DNA from: Kumtagia sp963839725
GTDB taxonomy: Bacteria > Pseudomonadota > Alphaproteobacteria > Rhizobiales > Rhizobiaceae
DNA: 64,000 bases
Reading direction: 5' to 3'
Assembly: GCA_963839725.1 (NCBI GenBank)
Contig: CAWIWT010000001.1
Coordinates: 581,618 to 645,617, forward strand
The translations under genes were made by a program, and so were the position numbers. The stretch's first letter is position 1. Each line of letters starts with the position of its first letter. Under the pieces are notes generated by a model. It made no database searches and was not told where the DNA came from. It saw only the letters and a program-made list of their open reading frames with translations. Below are positions 46,142-55,341 of this stretch, in pieces.

Positions 46142-46521
46142 ATGATGAAGCACCTCATCGCCGGCTTTGCGTTTGCAACCTCGTCGCTGGTCATCGCCGC
46201 GCGGCTGCGCAAGTTCGACGTGGCGCTTGAGGAAGCCGCTGTGCTTCGCGGCCACGGATACTGGCAACCGTCACCCTGCCTTACTTGGCGCCGGCGTTGT
46301 TCTCGGCCTTCGTCGTGGCCTTTCTGGTGTCGTTCGAGAACTTCAACACCACCCTGATGCTCGTAGGCTCCGATGCGCCGCGGACGATCACCATGTATGA
46401 CCGCATCGTGAAGGTAGGCTCGGCTCCAGACCTGAACGCCGTGTCCGTGTTCCTGATGATCGGATCCGGTCTGTTGGCAGTGTTGAGCGTGGTGCTGCAG
46501 CCACGTAACAGCGAAACCTAG
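46142..46521 (+). pseudogene. Chimera: binding-protein signal peptide joined to polyamine-type ABC permease end
   Basis: The frame starts MMKHLIAGFAFATSSLVIA, a typical export signal of a periplasmic binding protein, and then directly continues ARLRKFDVALEEAA, the cytoplasmic EAA loop of a PotC-type permease. After a frameshift near 46258 the permease continues ATVTLPYLAPALFSAFVVAF, VSFENFNTTLMLVGSDAP and a last helix. A deletion has evidently removed the binding protein body and the permease N-terminus. The 250 bp after it show no gene. Confidence 0.65.
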
Positions 46522-46769
46522 CGCTGCGGTAAAGGGTTTGGAATTCGGGTTTGCACAGCAATGTGGCCTGAAATCAACCGCCACCGGGCCAGCCCAGGTG
46601 AACTCATCCCCTGAGCTGCCTTCCAGGTCGCCTGAGCTGCCAGGAAGATCCAGAGCGGACATTTGCAACACGAGTGTGACAAGTCGAGAAGCTGGTTCAC
46701 GAATAAACCGATGGCCTGTTCCCGCCTCCGCAATCTTGCTGGGCGGGCCCTCCCCTCCACGTCGCGCTT

Positions 46770-47022
46770 CTATGTCTCGATCACCGGCATGAGGTCGGCG
46801 ACTGTATCGATAAGGTAGTGCGCACCATGGCTGTTCAACACCGCACCGGCTCTATCGCGCAAGGCTTGCTTGTCAGCATAAGCCATCCCGGCCAATTCCT
46901 CGACGGTTACCCCGGCCTCATTTCCCGAAAGGGTCACGCCGATGGTCCAACACCCCGCCTCGCGCCCCTCGTCGATTCCGACCCCCGTATCATCGACCTT
47001 AACAATTTTGATCCCAACTGAC
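46770..47022 (-). pseudogene. phnX: Phosphonoacetaldehyde hydrolase C-terminal fragment
   Basis: The minus strand encodes IKIVKVDDTGVGIDEGREAG, then CWTIGVTLSGNEAGVTVEEL and HYLIDTVADLMPVIE before a stop at 46770-46772. This is the last 80 residues of a HAD-family PhnX, which splits phosphonoacetaldehyde in 2-aminoethylphosphonate breakdown. The nucleophile domain is missing. The nearby polyamine-type permease and aldehyde dehydrogenase pieces could derive from the same phosphonate locus (inference). Confidence 0.7.
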
Positions 47023-47237
47023 GCGTGGCGCGAAATGTCCTTCTAGTTCAAGGATGCGCTCCGGGGGGCACCAGACTTTTTCAAGACTATCGGCGCAAAG
47101 CTGAACGGGGGGTCCAGCCGTGATGTTAGCCTAACAAGACAACTGCTTGCAGGTTGACCGCTATCAGGTCATGCTCGGGTGAGCCCATTCGGAAGGCTAA
47201 GGCAAGGCTGTGTTTTGCAGCTCGCGAGGTCGAGGGC

Positions 47238-50200
47238 ATGGACTGCTCGGGGTGCGGCTTTCAGATCGAAAGCGGTTTCGCTTTTTGCCCGAAGTGCGGC
47301 GAGCGCCAGCCAGTGCGATGCGCAAGCTGCAACTTTCCCTGCGCTCCCGATTTTGCTTTCTGCCCGAAATGCGGGGGCAGCATGGGCGCCTCAAAGCCGA
47401 TCGGTCAATCTGCGCCTCCAGCAAGCGCCCCATCCACAAGCCTCGTGCGCGATTCGGACCGCAGGACGGTGACCGTTTTGTTTGCTGATTTGAGCGGGTT
47501 CACGGAACTCAGCGAGCGGCTCGATCCGGAGGTGATGCAGGCGCTGCAGAACCAACTGTTCAGTGAGTTGACCGCGGCCGTCCAGAGCTTTGGGGGCTTC
47601 GTGGACAAGTTCATCGGCGACGCACTCCTCGCCTTGTTCGGTGCACCAGTTGCGCATGAGGATGACCCGGAACGCTCGGTCCGTGCCGCCCTGGAGATGA
47701 TGGATCGCACAGCTCGGCTTGGCGAAAACAGTGCTCATGTCGGTCTATCATTGGTGCTGCATATCGGCGTAAACACCGGTCCAGTCGTGACCGGTGGCCT
47801 CGGTGCAGGACCATCGAAATCGTATTCTGTAACTGGCGACACTGTGAACACTGCACAGCGGCTGCAATCACTGGCCGCACCGGGCGAGATTTTGGTGGGT
47901 CCGCTTACCCACCGGCTGACGCGGCATGCCTTCAGCTATGAGTCCCTAGGCGATGTCGCGCTTCGCGGCAAGGCCGGCAGCGTGCTGGTGCATCGGTTGG
48001 GTGAGCCGCTCGCCTCACCGCGCCCGGCGCGTGGGCTCGAGGCACTCGGCCTGAGCACGCCGCTGATCGGCCGCGATACGGAGCTCCAAAGCATGCTTGC
48101 AAGCTTGGACGTGTCATGCGGCGGCTCGGCGCAACTCGTCCGTCTCGTTGGTGAGGCGGGAATTGGCAAATCGCGGCTGGTCAACGAATTTATCGCCCGA
48201 GTCGGCTACGAGGAGCGCTTTCAAAACGTCGCCGTGAGACAGGCAGTCTGCTCGCCTCTGGGCGAACGGTCCTATGGAACCATCGCGGCAGTCGTGCGCA
48301 CCGCCGCTGGGATTATGCTGAACGACCCTCCGGGCGAAATGCGGGCGAAGCTCGCCGCTCTGCTGATCGAGCTTCGCCTGCAGGACGAGGAGGCGCAGCA
48401 GCTGTTTCCGCTGCTCTACCATGTGCTCGGTCTAGGCGACCCCAATGCTACGTTGCGGCATATCGAGCCCGAGCAACTGCGGCGGCAAATCCTCCACGCG
48501 GTGCGCACCATCATCGAGCGCCGCCTGACTTTGTCTCCGCTCCTGATTATCGTCGAAGACGTGCATTGGGCCGATGCCGTATCGCTCGAGGCGTTGCGTT
48601 TTGTCATGGACCGGCTGGAACGCACGCGGCTGATGCTCTTGATCACTCATCGGCCGGCGATGGAAAGCGACCAACTGGATTCAAGCCGGGTCAGCCACAC
48701 TTCGCTGAGGCTGTCGCCACTCTCCAGAGCCGACGGCCGCAACCTGCTGGCGGCGCTGTTCGGCGAAGATTGGGCGAACACCGCAGAAGGTCTATGCGAA
48801 CAAGTCCTCGACCGTGCCGGCGGCAACCCCCTGTTCATCGAGGAAATCGTGCGCGGCCTGATCGAACTTGGCGTTGTACTGCACGATGGCGAGCAATGGC
48901 GGTTGGGTGCAGGTCAGGCCACAGTCGGCATTCCGACCACCATTCAGGCGATGTTGCTCACCCGCGTCGACCGGTTGCCATATGAGATCCGCCGGCTGGC
49001 CCAGGAAGCCGCAGTCATAGGTCCCCGCTTTGACGCGGCCTTGCTTAAGGCGGTGACTGCCGATCCCGCCAGGCTTGAAGCGGGTCTCGAGTTGCTTTGC
49101 GATGCGGAAATTATCGAAGAGGTCGCCGGAGCCGGCTCGATCTCATCGCGATGCTACCGCTTTACCCAGACATTGCTGCAGGATGTGACCTATCACAATC
49201 TGCTGTTGCAACGGCGCAGCGAAATGCATGAAAAGATCGCCGTTGCCTTCGAACGCCTTTGCGGCGACAACCCCGAACGGCTTGAGGATTTGACCCTGCT
49301 CGGCCATCATTATGGTCTGAGCGCGGAGCGAGAAAAGGGAGCGCGCTACCTTCGGGAGGCTGGTGATCGCGCGCGCATCATCTACGCCAACGATGACGCA
49401 CTTCGCTTCTACGAGCAGGCATTGGCAGCTCTGACCGTGGCCGAAATCACGCCGCTCAGGTTGGAACTCGGCGAGCGGATAGCTGATCTATGTGGCTCGA
49501 CCGGCCGCCGCGAGGTCGCTCACGAGAACTACGACACGGTTCTACAGGCATACCGCAAAGAGGGCGACCCCATCGCCTCGGCCCGTGTGCTTCGAAAGAT
49601 CGGTCGGCTTTTCTGGGACGCAGGGAAGCGCAACAACGCCAAATCTTGCTACGCCGAAGCCTCCGTGCTCCTCGACGGAGCGGATGCGCCCATAGAGCAG
49701 GCGCACCTCTGGCAGGAGCGTGGCCGCCTGGCGTTCCGGACCGGCGATCACGCTCGCGCGGCGGAATGGGCCGACAAGGCGCTGGACTGCGCCAGCGCCC
49801 TGACAGGGAATGACGGCGAAGTCGCGCGCGATGCTGCCCTTGTGATCGCCGAAGCACTTAACACCAAGGGCGTTGCGCTGGCGCGACTCGGGCGTAGCCG
49901 CGAGGCAGTGCGCGACGTGGAGCGAAGTATCGAGGTGGCCAAAGCTGCCGGCCTGCAGGGCGCCGCTTGCCGTGGCTATACCAATCTCGGCGTACTCTAC
50001 ACGACCATCAACCCGGCGCAGGCCATGGCAGTGTGCCGAAGTGGGCTTGAGGTGTCGCGACGCATCGGCGATTTGGGGTTCCAGTCGCGTCTTCTCACCA
50101 ACCTGGCAGTCGCCTGCTGCACGTTCACCGACCGCTGCTCGACCGAAGGCGTTCCAGCCGCGGAGCAGGCGATCAAGATCGACCGGTCCCTCGGACAGCG

Positions 50201-50477
50201 TGAGCACTTGCCGGTGCCACTGATCGTGCTCGGACAGATCCATCAGTGTCACGGGCAGCCAGAGCTAGCCGTTGGGCTCTATGAAGAGGCGCTGCAAGTG
50301 GCGCGCGAAACTGGTGAGCCACAGCTGCTCTTTCCGTGCTATGATGGTTTGGCGACGGTCAATCTCGATCTCGACAATCTGGCGGAGGCCGAACGCTATT
50401 TTTCCTTGGCGCAGGATGTGTGCGCCCAGCACAGGCTTGACCCGGAAGCGCTTGTGGTGCTGCCTTTTCTCGACTGA
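47238..50477 (+). CDS. Class III adenylate/guanylate cyclase with zinc ribbons, AAA-type NTPase and TPRs
   Basis: A 1079-residue multidomain signalling protein. Residues 1-50: two zinc ribbons (CSGCGF...FCPKCG twice). About 75-250: cyclase homology domain with both metal aspartates (LFADLSGFTEL and DKFIGDALLALFGAP), VTGDTVNTAQRL with the transition-state Asn and Arg, so it should be active. About 285-600: NTPase with Walker A LVGEAGIGKSRLV and Walker B LIIVEDVHWAD, MalT-like. From about 680: TPR repeats. The start 47238 (MDCSGCGF) follows gaggtcgaggg. A redoxin gene follows by 18 bases. The activating signal is unknown. Confidence 0.9.
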   Translation: MDCSGCGFQIESGFAFCPKCGERQPVRCASCNFPCAPDFAFCPKCGGSMGASKPIGQSAPPASAPSTSLVRDSDRRTVTVLFADLSGFTELSERLDPEVMQALQNQLFSELTAAVQSFGGFVDKFIGDALLALFGAPVAHEDDPERSVRAALEMMDRTARLGENSAHVGLSLVLHIGVNTGPVVTGGLGAGPSKSYSVTGDTVNTAQRLQSLAAPGEILVGPLTHRLTRHAFSYESLGDVALRGKAGSVLVHRLGEPLASPRPARGLEALGLSTPLIGRDTELQSMLASLDVSCGGSAQLVRLVGEAGIGKSRLVNEFIARVGYEERFQNVAVRQAVCSPLGERSYGTIAAVVRTAAGIMLNDPPGEMRAKLAALLIELRLQDEEAQQLFPLLYHVLGLGDPNATLRHIEPEQLRRQILHAVRTIIERRLTLSPLLIIVEDVHWADAVSLEALRFVMDRLERTRLMLLITHRPAMESDQLDSSRVSHTSLRLSPLSRADGRNLLAALFGEDWANTAEGLCEQVLDRAGGNPLFIEEIVRGLIELGVVLHDGEQWRLGAGQATVGIPTTIQAMLLTRVDRLPYEIRRLAQEAAVIGPRFDAALLKAVTADPARLEAGLELLCDAEIIEEVAGAGSISSRCYRFTQTLLQDVTYHNLLLQRRSEMHEKIAVAFERLCGDNPERLEDLTLLGHHYGLSAEREKGARYLREAGDRARIIYANDDALRFYEQALAALTVAEITPLRLELGERIADLCGSTGRREVAHENYDTVLQAYRKEGDPIASARVLRKIGRLFWDAGKRNNAKSCYAEASVLLDGADAPIEQAHLWQERGRLAFRTGDHARAAEWADKALDCASALTGNDGEVARDAALVIAEALNTKGVALARLGRSREAVRDVERSIEVAKAAGLQGAACRGYTNLGVLYTTINPAQAMAVCRSGLEVSRRIGDLGFQSRLLTNLAVACCTFTDRCSTEGVPAAEQAIKIDRSLGQREHLPVPLIVLGQIHQCHGQPELAVGLYEEALQVARETGEPQLLFPCYDGLATVNLDLDNLAEAERYFSLAQDVCAQHRLDPEALVVLPFLD

Positions 50478-50495
50478 CCCGGGGTGGAGGTTAGC

Positions 50496-51176
50496 ATGAC
50501 TGAGAGTGTCGAGCTGCATCCGCTTCAACCGGGCGATAGAGCGCCGAACGTCGTTCTCGACGCAATTACCCGCGAAGGAAAGATCGCGATCGACGATTTT
50601 CGTGGTCAGAAACCAGTGTTGGTCGGGTTGTTCCGCGGTCTGCACTGCGCCTTCTGCCGTCGTCATATCGCCGCTCAGGCGCAGTTGGACCCGACATTGC
50701 GCGAAATGGGCGTGGAGAGCCTCACCGTTGTGAATACGCCGATTGAGCGCGCCCGTCTTTATTTCCGTTTTCATCCGATACCCAATCTGCTCGCTGCAGC
50801 CGATCCCGAACGCAACTCGCACCGAGCTTTCGGGCTTCCCAATCTTGAATTCACCGAAACCGAGACGGCATGGCCGTACAAGGTTTCGGCCGAGGCGGTC
50901 TCGAGCATGCGTGTGGATGTTCCGGGCGAGCTTCCTGGGCCGGTCGATCCGCTCGAGGCAACCGAAATCCTAAACAAAAGGGACGGGTACGAGCTAACCG
51001 AATCCGACCAGCAGATGATGGCGGTGGGCCACGGCCAACTCGTCGGTCAATTCCTGCTCGACCGGCAAGGCATCGTCCGCTGGAGTTTCACCGAGGTTCC
51101 AGAGGACGGGCGGTACATGTTCGGGGCCGCAAACCCAAAAGAACTGCTGTCGGCAGCATCCCAAGTTGTGCAGTAG
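50496..51176 (+). CDS. Thioredoxin-fold AhpC/TSA-like protein
   Basis: A 226-residue cytoplasmic protein of the redoxin superfamily. The N-terminal part has PGDRAPNVVLDA and the active-site region LFRGLHCAFCRRHIA with a CxxC pair, in place of the PxxxTxxC of ordinary peroxiredoxins. Ggagg (50487-50491) lies 5 bases before ATG 50496. It starts 18 bases after the cyclase stop and is surely in the same transcript, suggesting a redox input or output for that protein (inference). Confidence 0.8.
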   Translation: MTESVELHPLQPGDRAPNVVLDAITREGKIAIDDFRGQKPVLVGLFRGLHCAFCRRHIAAQAQLDPTLREMGVESLTVVNTPIERARLYFRFHPIPNLLAAADPERNSHRAFGLPNLEFTETETAWPYKVSAEAVSSMRVDVPGELPGPVDPLEATEILNKRDGYELTESDQQMMAVGHGQLVGQFLLDRQGIVRWSFTEVPEDGRYMFGAANPKELLSAASQVVQ

Positions 51177-51499
51177 AATGGAAAAAATGGGCCGCCACTC
51201 GCGACGGCGTAATCGGCTTGTCCGGTCAATCGATTTTCTTCGGCCCATGCCTCGTGGATTTCGGCCGCGCGGGCGTTCTCCTGATTTCTGCGGCGGGTCT
51301 AGACCGCGCCTAAATCCGCAGGAAACCGCCGTCGTCGTCGCGTAGAGCGCGTTCGCGCTCCGGGGTGGGGAAAAGGGACTCAAACGGCGATTGCGGTCTA
51401 GCCGGTTTGCGAAGCCCACATTTCGCTTCGCATGAAACACCGCAGGGAGGCTCGCTCGAGTTGTTCCGCTCCGGGTTTGGGCGAAAGGGACCCGGCAAC
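51177..51499. other. Gene-free stretch
   Basis: No gene, clear terminator or repeat is seen between the redoxin gene and the convergent small exported protein. Confidence 0.4.
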
Positions 51500-51859
51500 T
51501 CAATCGAAGTACAACGGCAGATAAATGGTAACTCCCCGGCGACGGTAATAGCGCGGATAGTAGTCACGGTCGCCGTAGCGGTCGTAGTCGCGGCGCGGGT
51601 AACATCTGCCGTACCGGCAGGACCGCCATGCTTGCCGCCTTTGCCAACGACGGTCCGCCCTCCACTCGCGATAATGCTTGCGTCGCCAATCTCGCCGATC
51701 GTCATCATCATCGTCGTCGACCATTTGCAGGACGTCGGCTCGCACTTGCTCCGGTTTCGGCACAGAAATCGGCGCGGCGTTCAGCGGTAAGGCGAAAGCT
51801 ATGGCCAAACTTGTGGCCGTCAGGATTGAGAAGAGCTTTTTATCATCACGGAGCCTCAA
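51500..51859 (-). CDS. Exported Arg/Tyr/Asp-rich small protein
   Basis: A 119-residue protein with a signal peptide (KKLFSILTATSLAIAFALPL) and a mature part rich in DDDDDDDR, RRDWRRKHYREWR and YYPRYYRR. Such DRY-rich periplasmic proteins (BA14K-like) occur in Hyphomicrobiales. The start appears to be TTG 51859, which overlaps the TGA of the upstream gene as TTGA, so translation is probably coupled. No clear ribosome site precedes it. Function unknown. Confidence 0.6.
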   Translation of the reverse strand: MRLRDDKKLFSILTATSLAIAFALPLNAAPISVPKPEQVRADVLQMVDDDDDDDRRDWRRKHYREWRADRRWQRRQAWRSCRYGRCYPRRDYDRYGDRDYYPRYYRRRGVTIYLPLYFD

Positions 51860-52114
51860 TCATCGTCATTGTCATAGCGGTCACGGCAGCGGTCCCGCTC
51901 GCGTTTGTGACTACTGCTCCAATCCTCAATAAACGCCCGACGCTCAACGTAGCGCTCGCAGTAGTCGTCTTCGCAAAAAAGTATCGACAAACCGCTCGCG
52001 TATCACGCCGTTGTTGGATGAGCTGTTCGAACTCGTATTCGAGGATTGGCTTCCCGCCAAGGCCACGCTGGTCGTCGTGGTCGCAATAGCAAACAGGACA
52101 AACTCGATACGCAT
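51856..52114 (-). pseudogene. Small exported protein, frameshift in a T6 run
   Basis: The start MRIEFVLFAIATTTTSVALA is a signal peptide, preceded by gaaggagagag. A Ser/Asn-rich stretch follows. As written the frame ends early, but removal of one T in the run at 51975-51980 extends it as FCEDDYCERYVERRAFIEDW and a charged end DRYDNDDD, stopping at 51856. The extended end overlaps the next gene's start by TTGA, which supports the corrected frame. Function unknown. Confidence 0.55.
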
Positions 52115-52374
52115 GGCTCTCTCTCCTTCGCGGGCTATTATATTTTCAAACCTCTGGGCCTGACCATCGATGAGCGCCCGCCTCCTGCTCAGCCTCCAGA
52201 GCCGCTGCACGCCGGTCGGATTCCTTCTTCATGCACCAGCCTTTGGGCAAGCGGCGCGTATCGTTTTCGTTTGCGCCACCCGCGCGGCGATAAGGCGAAA
52301 CTCGACAACGTTTTGGGCCGTTTCCTGCTCCTCCCGCTGGAGAGTATGATGCGGCTACGCTGAGTATATTTCCA

Positions 52375-53183
52375 ATGGTTCAGAATGAACTTGTCCGACT
52401 TGTTGCTGGGTGGCTGAAACACGCCGCTCGTTGTGGACCTGTCCCAATTTTTGGGCTGTCGGCTCCGCAAGGAGCTGGAAAAACGACGATCATGAAAGAG
52501 GTTTGTTGCATGCTGGCCGAAGGGCGTCTGAATACGGCCAGTATCTCGATTGACGACTTCTACCTGAGGCAGCCCGAACAGATTGCCCTCGCGAGGAAGT
52601 ACTCGAGAAATCCGTACCTTCAACATAGAGGCTATCCTGGAACTCATGACGTCGGCCTCGGCGTGAGGGTGCTGAAGGAACTTCGCAAGCTGGCTGAGGG
52701 CCAGAGCATGAAGGTTCCCGGCTACGACCGGTCCGCTCGCCAAGGGCTAGGGGACCGCTTGCCGAGAGGGACTGGCGCATTGTTAACGGACCGCTGCATT
52801 TGATCGTTCTGGAGGGGTGGATGCTCGGCTTCACCCCGGTTGCCCAAGAGTTTCTGAACGACAAAAATCTCCTGCTTATTAACCGCGAGTTGGCGGCATA
52901 CAAAGCCTGGCACTCGCTACTGGATGGCTTCATTTGGCTGGAGCCTGAGGATCATCTATTCGTACGCGAGTGGCGGGTGGAGGCAGAAGAACGTTCGAAA
53001 GCGGAAGGCAAGCCGGGAATGTCGTTAGACCGGGTCAGGGCATTCATCGAGACGTTCCTGCCAGCATATGCCACCTACTATCCCGGCCTCCGTTCCCACG
53101 CTCCGACGAACCCGCCGTACCTGCGCGTTGTCATCGGTCACGACCGGAACATGAAGACCGTGCGGCACGGCTGGCACCCTTAA
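52375..53183 (+). pseudogene. D-glycerate 3-kinase (GLYK type), one frameshift
   Basis: Two frames (52375-52803 and 52800-53183) make one kinase. Walker A is FGLSAPQGAGKTTIM, followed by SISIDDFYL, HRGYPGTHDVGLGV and MKVPGYDRSARQG, then, after restoring one base near 52759, ERDWRIVNGPLHLIVLEGWM and LGF. This strongly resembles plant GLYK and its bacterial relatives, which phosphorylate glycerate to 3-phosphoglycerate. Corrected length is about 269 residues. The 260 bases upstream hold no recognised gene. Confidence 0.75.
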
Positions 53184-53396
53184 ATTCATTGCCGTGTCGT
53201 GACCGCTGCCTTGGCGGTTAGGCTGGCGTTCGAACAATCAGCGCCATCCGCGCCTTCTTGATTCCTGGGTAACGTTCCTCGCTTATCATTGTAGACGTGG
53301 AAAAGCTGTCGAGCGGGAAGATGACTGTCGCGGTCTTGTATGGCCGATGAGGCAAAATCGACAAGGACAGGAAATCCCGCAAAGCGCGCAGCCTCG

Positions 53397-53660
53397 CTAG
53401 AGAAGTGTTTTGCAGAGAACTACATTGGTGTGGCCCTCGGGCCATCCTTCAAAACTCGGCCATGCGCTTGAAGCCTGCCTTTTTATACATTCCCGGCGCT
53501 TGGAAGTCGTAGCTCGCTACCCAGATGCGACGAACGCCTCGACTGCACGCCTCCACTACAAAAGCATTCAACAATGGTCGCCGGTGTCCACGAAGAATGA
53601 TTGATACCGGGCAGCAGCTGTGGGTAAGCTGCACGCATCCTGCCTGCGCCAATCAGCATC
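53397..53660 (-). pseudogene. GNAT acetyltransferase C-terminal fragment
   Basis: The minus strand encodes RRPLLNAFVVEACSRGVRRI and WVASYDFQAPGMYKKAGFKR, the typical acetyl-CoA-fold end of a GNAT. One extra T in the run at 53451-53454 stops the frame; without it the end reads EFEGWPEGHTNVVLCKTLL. The N-terminal half is not found in frame upstream. It overlaps the start of the zinc-ribbon-like gene on the other strand. Confidence 0.6.
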
Positions 53661-54034
53661 ACAAATTCGATCTGCCTGCCTTGGCCGAGCGGTTTGGGGC
53701 CGTGCACGATGACCTGGTGCGCCTATATTTCTGCACCGAGTGCCGAGAACAGTTGCGGAAGCGATCCGAGAGCTACTTGAAGCGGGCAGGTGGACCCCGC
53801 CAGCCCAGCTTAGCTTTGGTCCGTCTTCCTAGCGGCCACGCAGGCAATTGCGGAGGTCTTCTCGCAGCGAGTTGCGATCCAACAACTCCCTCGCTTCGGG
53901 GAAGCCCTCCGCCGTCAAAGCATTCTCAATGCCGAGATAGTCTGAGTAGCGTCCGGGTCCCTGCCAATTCAAACGACGGCGGTGCAATCTCTCGCGTCGA
54001 TCGGACTTGTTCATCCCTGGCACGTAAAAACTAA
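53597..54034 (+). CDS. Small zinc-ribbon-like hypothetical protein
   Basis: From ATG 53597 the first 55 residues read like a zinc ribbon: LWVSCTHPACANQHHKFDLP, ALAERFGAVHDDLV, YFCTECREQ, with paired cysteines at each end. Similar short proteins occur in rhizobia. After residue 60 the composition becomes low-complexity, so the natural end may be earlier and a frameshift is possible. Function unknown. Confidence 0.4.
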   Translation: MIDTGQQLWVSCTHPACANQHHKFDLPALAERFGAVHDDLVRLYFCTECREQLRKRSESYLKRAGGPRQPSLALVRLPSGHAGNCGGLLAASCDPTTPSLRGSPPPSKHSQCRDSLSSVRVPANSNDGGAISRVDRTCSSLARKN

Positions 54035-54108
54035 GATTTACGCAGGTTTATGTTTGGGTTTATGGCTTTGCGCTAAAAGGTCAAAAACATAGTAAGATCA
54101 ATAGTGTC

Positions 54109-54198
54109 TGGCGGAGAGAGCGGGATTCGAACCCGCGTTACGGTTTCCCGTAAACACACTTTCCAGGCGTGCGCCTTCAACCACTCGGCCACCTCTCC
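54109..54198 (-). tRNA. tRNA-Ser (anticodon GGA)
   Basis: The minus strand starts GGAGAGGTGGCCGAG and ends TCTCTCCGCCA. The acceptor stem pairs GGAGAGG with TCTCTCC, the T-loop is GGTTCGAATCC, the anticodon loop is CTGGAAA, and a long variable arm (about 54135-54150) marks a class II tRNA. Discriminator is G and CCA is encoded. A 350-bp stretch with no gene follows on the right. Confidence 0.95.
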
Positions 54199-54556
54199 GT
54201 TCCAAACCGGCAGAGCAGGTCGGACGCCGGCTCATCTAGTCGATCTAAAGCGCGCTGCCAAGCCGTGTTGTGACGCCATCGACCGGGATTGCATCGAACA
54301 GCGAGTGGGCCGGCTTCTTGTTCCGGGCCGAACTCTGCTTTCGCATATGCCGAGGTGCGGAGGGCGAGAGAACTCCTGGAGGTTCAATGACGGATCCGTC
54401 GATTGCGCGCGAGCCGATGTAGCAAACAGGCTGCTCGACCGAATTGTCACTGTGGACCGAAAAATCCGCGAATTCGTTGCCTCAATTTCGTGTGTAGTGG
54501 TTGAAGGGAATCGGGCGCGGCAATACTTCTGGTCGGCAACGGCGCCCGGAACACAC

Positions 54557-54874
54557 ATGATACGGTTTATCTTCCGTTTGGCTGGTATGGTCGCGCTATC
54601 AGTTGCCGCCATCATGGCGGTGCTCGACCTGCAGCGGTCGATTGCCGCGTCCGCGCCTGTGCTGACCCTACTCGCCGATAGCTGGGAATTCGCGTTTCCG
54701 TCCACTTTTGCGGCGGTCGGAGGCGCGGCGGGCAACGACGGCTTGGCGCTATGGGACGAAGCGCTTCACGGCCTTGCCAGTCTGCCGGGCTTTGCGGTGT
54801 TCGCGGTTCTGGCGGTCCTTTTCTTTCTGATCGGACGCCGCCCTCAGCGGCCGGTAAGCCGCCCGACCGCGTGA
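54557..54874 (+). CDS. Membrane protein with two helices, unknown function
   Basis: A 105-residue protein, start MIRFIFRLAGMVALSVAAIM, a central polar part (SWEFAFPSTFAAVGGA) and a second helix (LPGFAVFAVLAVLFFLIG) before a basic tail. The start is chosen at the first ATG before the first helix; the same frame upstream runs through the tRNA. No family was recognised. Confidence 0.6.
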   Translation: MIRFIFRLAGMVALSVAAIMAVLDLQRSIAASAPVLTLLADSWEFAFPSTFAAVGGAAGNDGLALWDEALHGLASLPGFAVFAVLAVLFFLIGRRPQRPVSRPTA

Positions 54875-54924
54875 TAAAGAACGAAAACAACAAGGAAAGA
54901 GCTGATGCTCACAGAACCCACGGG

Positions 54925-55247
54925 CTGCTCAAGGCGTTCTGGGAAAGCCACGACCCGACGCAGGGCATGCGCCAGGGCAACGATGTCGGCACGACCTACC
55001 GTTCGGCTATCTACACCTACGGCGATGCGCAGCATGCCGCTGCCATTGCCTCGCTGGAGGCCTACCAGGCGTCACTGACAGCCGCCGGGCAGGGGGCAGG
55101 ATCACCACGGAGATCACGCCGGCGTCCGAGTTCTACTTCGCCGGGGAGGATCACCAGCATTATCTGGCCAAGAACCTGTATGGCTACTGTAACCTCCGCG
55201 GCACCGGCGTTTCATGTCCGATTCCGCAGGTCGTAACGGCAGCCTGA
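54925..55247 (+). pseudogene. msrA: Peptide-methionine (S)-S-oxide reductase MsrA, C-terminal remnant
   Basis: The sequence LLKAFWESHDPTQGMRQGND, VGTTYRSAIYTY is the middle of MsrA; after a frame break near 55097-55104 it continues ITTEITPASEFYFAGEDHQH and YLAKNLYGYC with a stop at 55245-55247. The N-terminal half with the catalytic GCFW motif is missing. A disrupted gene, whatever the cause of the frame break. Confidence 0.8.
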
Positions 55248-55341
55248 GGTATTTTGCCCGATCCATAACCGCACGCGGGCAGGCGCGCCGCAAAATCCGG
55301 CGTGTCTGTCCGTTTCTTCGTGCCAAGCTTTTCCAAACGGT

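Noticed and set aside
53218..53400. Minus-strand frame downstream of the GNAT remnant
   Set aside because: It reads somewhat protein-like but has no start, ribosome site or recognisable family.
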